A stretch of DNA of 6,305 nt, from assembly GCA_004212135.1 (NCBI GenBank), contig RXIE01000060.1, positions 1 through 6,305 on the forward strand, read 5' to 3'. The stretch is from Candidatus Methanophagales archaeon ANME-1-THS (GTDB lineage Archaea > Halobacteriota > Syntropharchaeia > Alkanophagales > Methanospirareceae). How positions within the stretch are numbered: the first letter of the stretch is position 1; the number at the start of each line of letters is the position of its first letter. A model generated the notes under the pieces. The model was not told where the DNA came from. It ran no database searches and saw only the letters and a list, made by a program, of their open reading frames with translations. This document shows positions 4,737 to 6,305 of the stretch, in pieces. A program made the translations under genes and the position numbers.

Positions 4737-5030
4737 TTATATCCTCTTTTTCCAGTACCATGGTCTACGTCGAAGGTGTGCCACAGCAATAATAACGATT
4801 TCTTCTGGCTCAATACGGTATAAAATCCCAAAAGGGAATCTTCGGATAAGACGTCTTCTTAGCTCTCCTTCAATAACTGGCCATGTCGTGGGTGATTCTG
4901 CAATCGTTTGTACTGCTCTCTCAACTTCTGAAAGATAATCAACACCTAAACCTACTGTTTGGGACTCATAGAATCTTGCTGCTTCAAGCATTTCCTGCTC
5001 TGCCTGAGGTAAGAATACAACAGGCTTCAT
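4737..5030 (-). CDS. ParE/RelE-superfamily toxin D
   Basis: This intact 97-aa protein belongs to the plasmid-stabilisation toxin fold. Visible motifs are an N-terminal helix ending ARFYESQ (18-24), then GLGVDYLSEVERAV, the core RRFPFGILYRI (63-73), and the C-terminal IAVAHLRRRPWYWKKR (81-96), a hallmark of the family. Members act in the cytoplasm either on ribosome-bound mRNA (RelE) or on DNA gyrase (ParE); sequence alone does not decide which. Its ATG overlaps the antitoxin stop by four bases. It is the only toxin in the window with an unbroken frame, but its antitoxin is shortened, so how it is restrained is an open question. Confidence 0.88.
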   Translation of the reverse strand: MKPVVFLPQAEQEMLEAARFYESQTVGLGVDYLSEVERAVQTIAESPTTWPVIEGELRRRLIRRFPFGILYRIEPEEIVIIAVAHLRRRPWYWKKRI

Positions 5031-5209
5031 TCTAATTTTGAACGAGCCTCTTTGAATACCAAATCAGCAGGTTTTGCTTTTACTTTCTCCTTACTCCCCT
5101 TTGCTCTTAACTCATCCAGGCTACTTATAAGCTGCTCTGCCAGTCGAGCTCTTTCATGGGAGGGCAGTTTGAGAGCTTCCTCTTCAATCCCTTTTATTTT
5201 TGATCTCAT
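5027..5209 (-). CDS. Addiction-module antitoxin D, internally shortened
   Basis: This 60-aa protein matches the addiction-module family at both ends: IEEEALKLPSHERARLAEQLISSLDE (8-33, split here as IEEEALKLPSH and ERARLAEQLISSLDE) and a final KAKPADLVFKEARSKL. Compared with antitoxin B (76 aa) it lacks about 16 residues, including the conserved ELWAQEAEKR stretch. In its place is LRAKGSKEK, encoded by a 35-bp segment identical to part of arcS (5882-5916, opposite strand). ATG 5209 has no clear ribosome site; the predicted transcription start is about 14 nt upstream. The TGA overlaps the toxin start. It may be a weakened antitoxin, or the missing part may be dispensable here. Confidence 0.8.
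   Translation of the reverse strand: MRSKIKGIEEEALKLPSHERARLAEQLISSLDELRAKGSKEKVKAKPADLVFKEARSKLE
5085..5119 (-). repeat. 35-bp segment identical to arcS, copy in antitoxin D
   Basis: The minus strand of 5085-5119 equals the plus strand of 5882-5916 at all 35 positions, and both are read in the same codon phase, giving LDELRAKGSKE plus flanks. Similarity stops sharply on both sides. The copy sits exactly where antitoxin D departs from its family. Confidence 0.9.
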
Positions 5210-5212
5210 AAA

Positions 5213-5251
5213 GGTCTGATATTGTTTCTATATCTCTCAATTATACATAAA
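5213..5251 (-). promoter_or_regulatory. Conserved island promoter block, copy D (divergent)
   Basis: The minus strand reads TTTATGTATAATTGAGAG, then ATATAGAAACAATATC. The TATA-like start and AATTGAG core match copies A-C, but the downstream half has drifted. It drives antitoxin D with a leader of about 14 nt. Confidence 0.5.
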
Positions 5252-5314
5252 AAACTATCTTCCTATTCATTTGCGCAGAAGCTCTTACCTTTACGAGCAT
5301 TGTTAAAATTGCAC
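5252..5314. other. Divergent intergenic region between unit D and arcS, right edge of the island
   Basis: The region separates promoter block D from the arcS ATG. TACGAGCA at 5292-5299 echoes repeat R of unit B. A CTTTACG at about 5289-5295 is the best candidate TATA for a leaderless arcS transcript, but it is weak. No ribosome site is seen before the arcS ATG. Confidence 0.35.
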
Positions 5315-6305
5315 ATGAGCAGATTCTACGAGGTCAGGAGAAGAGACGGTGCAGCACGGATCGGGCTATTATCGTACAGCGGAGATAAGAAAGTCCAAAC
5401 ACCGCTGCTGCTCCACGTTGAATCATTAAAGAGTAATAAAGAAGCACTTCACGTGGTTCATGCTGAAGATCTCCAGTTCAACGAGTTATTTCAGGAAGAA
5501 GGATGGGATTCCCCGCGAGCCGCGGTTCTCCTGCCCGCAGTACACCCATTAGCCCCGAAGGTACAAGAGGCGATTCCCTCGCTTCGAGTAGACTGTTTCG
5601 TGCTTTCGTATGCGTCTGCGCTGCTTTACAGTCCACGTGAGTTCGTCCGCCGAATTATTGGTGCGAAGAAGGCAATACCACCGGATGTCGCATTATGGGT
5701 GCCTTCAATTGCTTCGGCTGAGAATGCGGCACTGCTCGTTTATATGGGCATCGATCTGGTCGACGATATGAATGCGATGATAAAGGGCTACCAGGGCATC
5801 TATCAGACGGAAGAGGGTGAAGTGAGCGTACGCGAATTGGAGGACTTGCCATGTACATGCCGTATCTGCACTTCGGTATCGCTGGATGAGTTAAGAGCAA
5901 AGGGGAGTAAGGAGAAGGCGTTGGTACTTGCTGAACATAACACGCTAGTACTCGAGAAGGAGCTGAAGAAGGTAAAGGTGTATATACGGGCAGGCAGGTT
6001 GCGGGAGTATGTGGAGCTCAAGGTGAGAGCCGCACCATTTTTAACCGCAGTCTTACGAATCCTTGACTTCAATGAGGCAGACTTTTTTGAACGAAGAACG
6101 CCTGTAGCTCGAAACCGTTGCATGATGGTAAATACCATGGAATCGCTGAAGCGGATCGAGGTGAAGCGGTTTGCGAACCGCGTTCTCGAACGGTACGAAC
6201 CTCCGGTCAGAAAAATCTTGTTGCTCCTCCCCTGCTCTGCACGGAAGCCCTACTCGCTCTCACCATCCCATCTGATGTTCATCAATGCGATGAGCAGGTA
6301 TAGGG
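5315..6305 (+). CDS. arcS: Archaeosine synthase ArcS (TgtA2), N-terminal 330 codons, cut by window edge
   Basis: ArcS is a paralogue of tRNA-guanine transglycosylase that acts on preQ0 at position 15 of archaeal tRNA on the way to archaeosine, adding lysine before a radical-SAM partner finishes the base. The open frame runs from ATG 5315 to the window end. Residues 1-210 are the TGT-like part, with zinc ligands C180, C182, C185 and H208 in C-x-C-x2-C-x22-H, the spacing of the TGT zinc site. LLLPCSARKPYSLSPSH (304-320) carries the ArcS signature PC-x3-KPY-x2-S-x2-H, which separates it from TGT itself. The C-terminal part, expected to include a PUA domain, lies outside. Residues about 190-200 come from the 35-bp segment shared with antitoxin D; their length and position fit the family, so arcS is the probable donor. 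Confidence 0.93.
   Translation, partial: MSRFYEVRRRDGAARIGLLSYSGDKKVQTPLLLHVESLKSNKEALHVVHAEDLQFNELFQEEGWDSPRAAVLLPAVHPLAPKVQEAIPSLRVDCFVLSYASALLYSPREFVRRIIGAKKAIPPDVALWVPSIASAENAALLVYMGIDLVDDMNAMIKGYQGIYQTEEGEVSVRELEDLPCTCRICTSVSLDELRAKGSKEKALVLAEHNTLVLEKELKKVKVYIRAGRLREYVELKVRAAPFLTAVLRILDFNEADFFERRTPVARNRCMMVNTMESLKRIEVKRFANRVLERYEPPVRKILLLLPCSARKPYSLSPSHLMFINAMSRYR
5882..5916 (+). repeat. 35-bp segment identical to antitoxin D, copy in arcS
   Basis: Exact inverted partner of 5085-5119, about 760 bp apart. It lies between C185 and H208 of the zinc site. Because the C-x22-H spacing is kept, this copy looks original. Confidence 0.9.

Noticed and set aside
4545..4938. Plus-strand frames opposite toxin D and repeat R
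   Set aside because: They cross repeat R, the attC-like site and antisense toxin D; low-quality peptide, no ribosome site.
1285..5314. Insertion sequence or transposon
   Set aside because: No transposase frame and no terminal inverted repeats around the whole island were found in the window.
5655..6138. Minus-strand open frames opposite arcS
   Set aside because: They are antisense shadows of arcS, whose plus-strand frame carries the zinc ligands and the PC-x3-KPY motif.

Overview
This window looks like euryarchaeal chromosome. Its right edge carries the first 330 codons of archaeosine synthase (ArcS), a tRNA-modification enzyme confined to archaea. Its left edge carries the N-terminus of an archaeal-type HMG-CoA synthase (mevalonate/ether-lipid pathway), preceded by a TATA-like box at the distance expected for a leaderless archaeal mRNA. 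A methane- or alkane-oxidising euryarchaeote is a guess from general flavour only; the sequence does not prove a lineage.

Layout: (1) 1-134, minus, HMG-CoA synthase start, divergent from (2) 178-1284, plus, an APH-fold phosphotransferase. (3) About 1285-5310 is an accessory island in which every recognisable gene is on the minus strand. Read in the direction of transcription (right to left) it holds four units. Unit D is an antitoxin/ParE-RelE-type toxin pair (5209-4737). Unit C is a TIR-domain protein plus a 74-aa unknown (4475-3783). Unit B is a second antitoxin/toxin pair (3647-3127) whose toxin has an in-frame TAG. Unit A is a large unknown protein (2746-1625) whose frame continues past an in-frame TAA to 1493. 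(4) 5315-6305, plus, is ArcS, running off the window.

The island is more ordered than a random pile of accessory genes. All four units are preceded by versions of one promoter block of about 39 bp: a TATA-like TTTATA, then AATTGAG, then an AT-rich start region. The flanking genes lack it. Three of the four units are followed, within 4-25 nt of their (restored) stop codon, by an ungapped 24-nt motif AACAA-N5-TGCAG-N-G that resembles one side of an integron attC site. Units B and C also share a further upstream repeat. I read this as a small cassette-like array, possibly an integron-type (integrase-less) cluster in an archaeon, carrying toxin-antitoxin and TIR defence-type cargo. The attC interpretation is tentative because the second half of each site is weak.

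Two genes in the array show decay: the TAG in toxin B and the TAA in gene A. A third, antitoxin D, is short in its middle, and the short region holds a 35-bp segment identical to (and inverted relative to) part of the neighbouring arcS zinc-site region, apparently a copied patch. The kinase gene itself ends in TAG, which argues against simple genome-wide reassignment of TAG.
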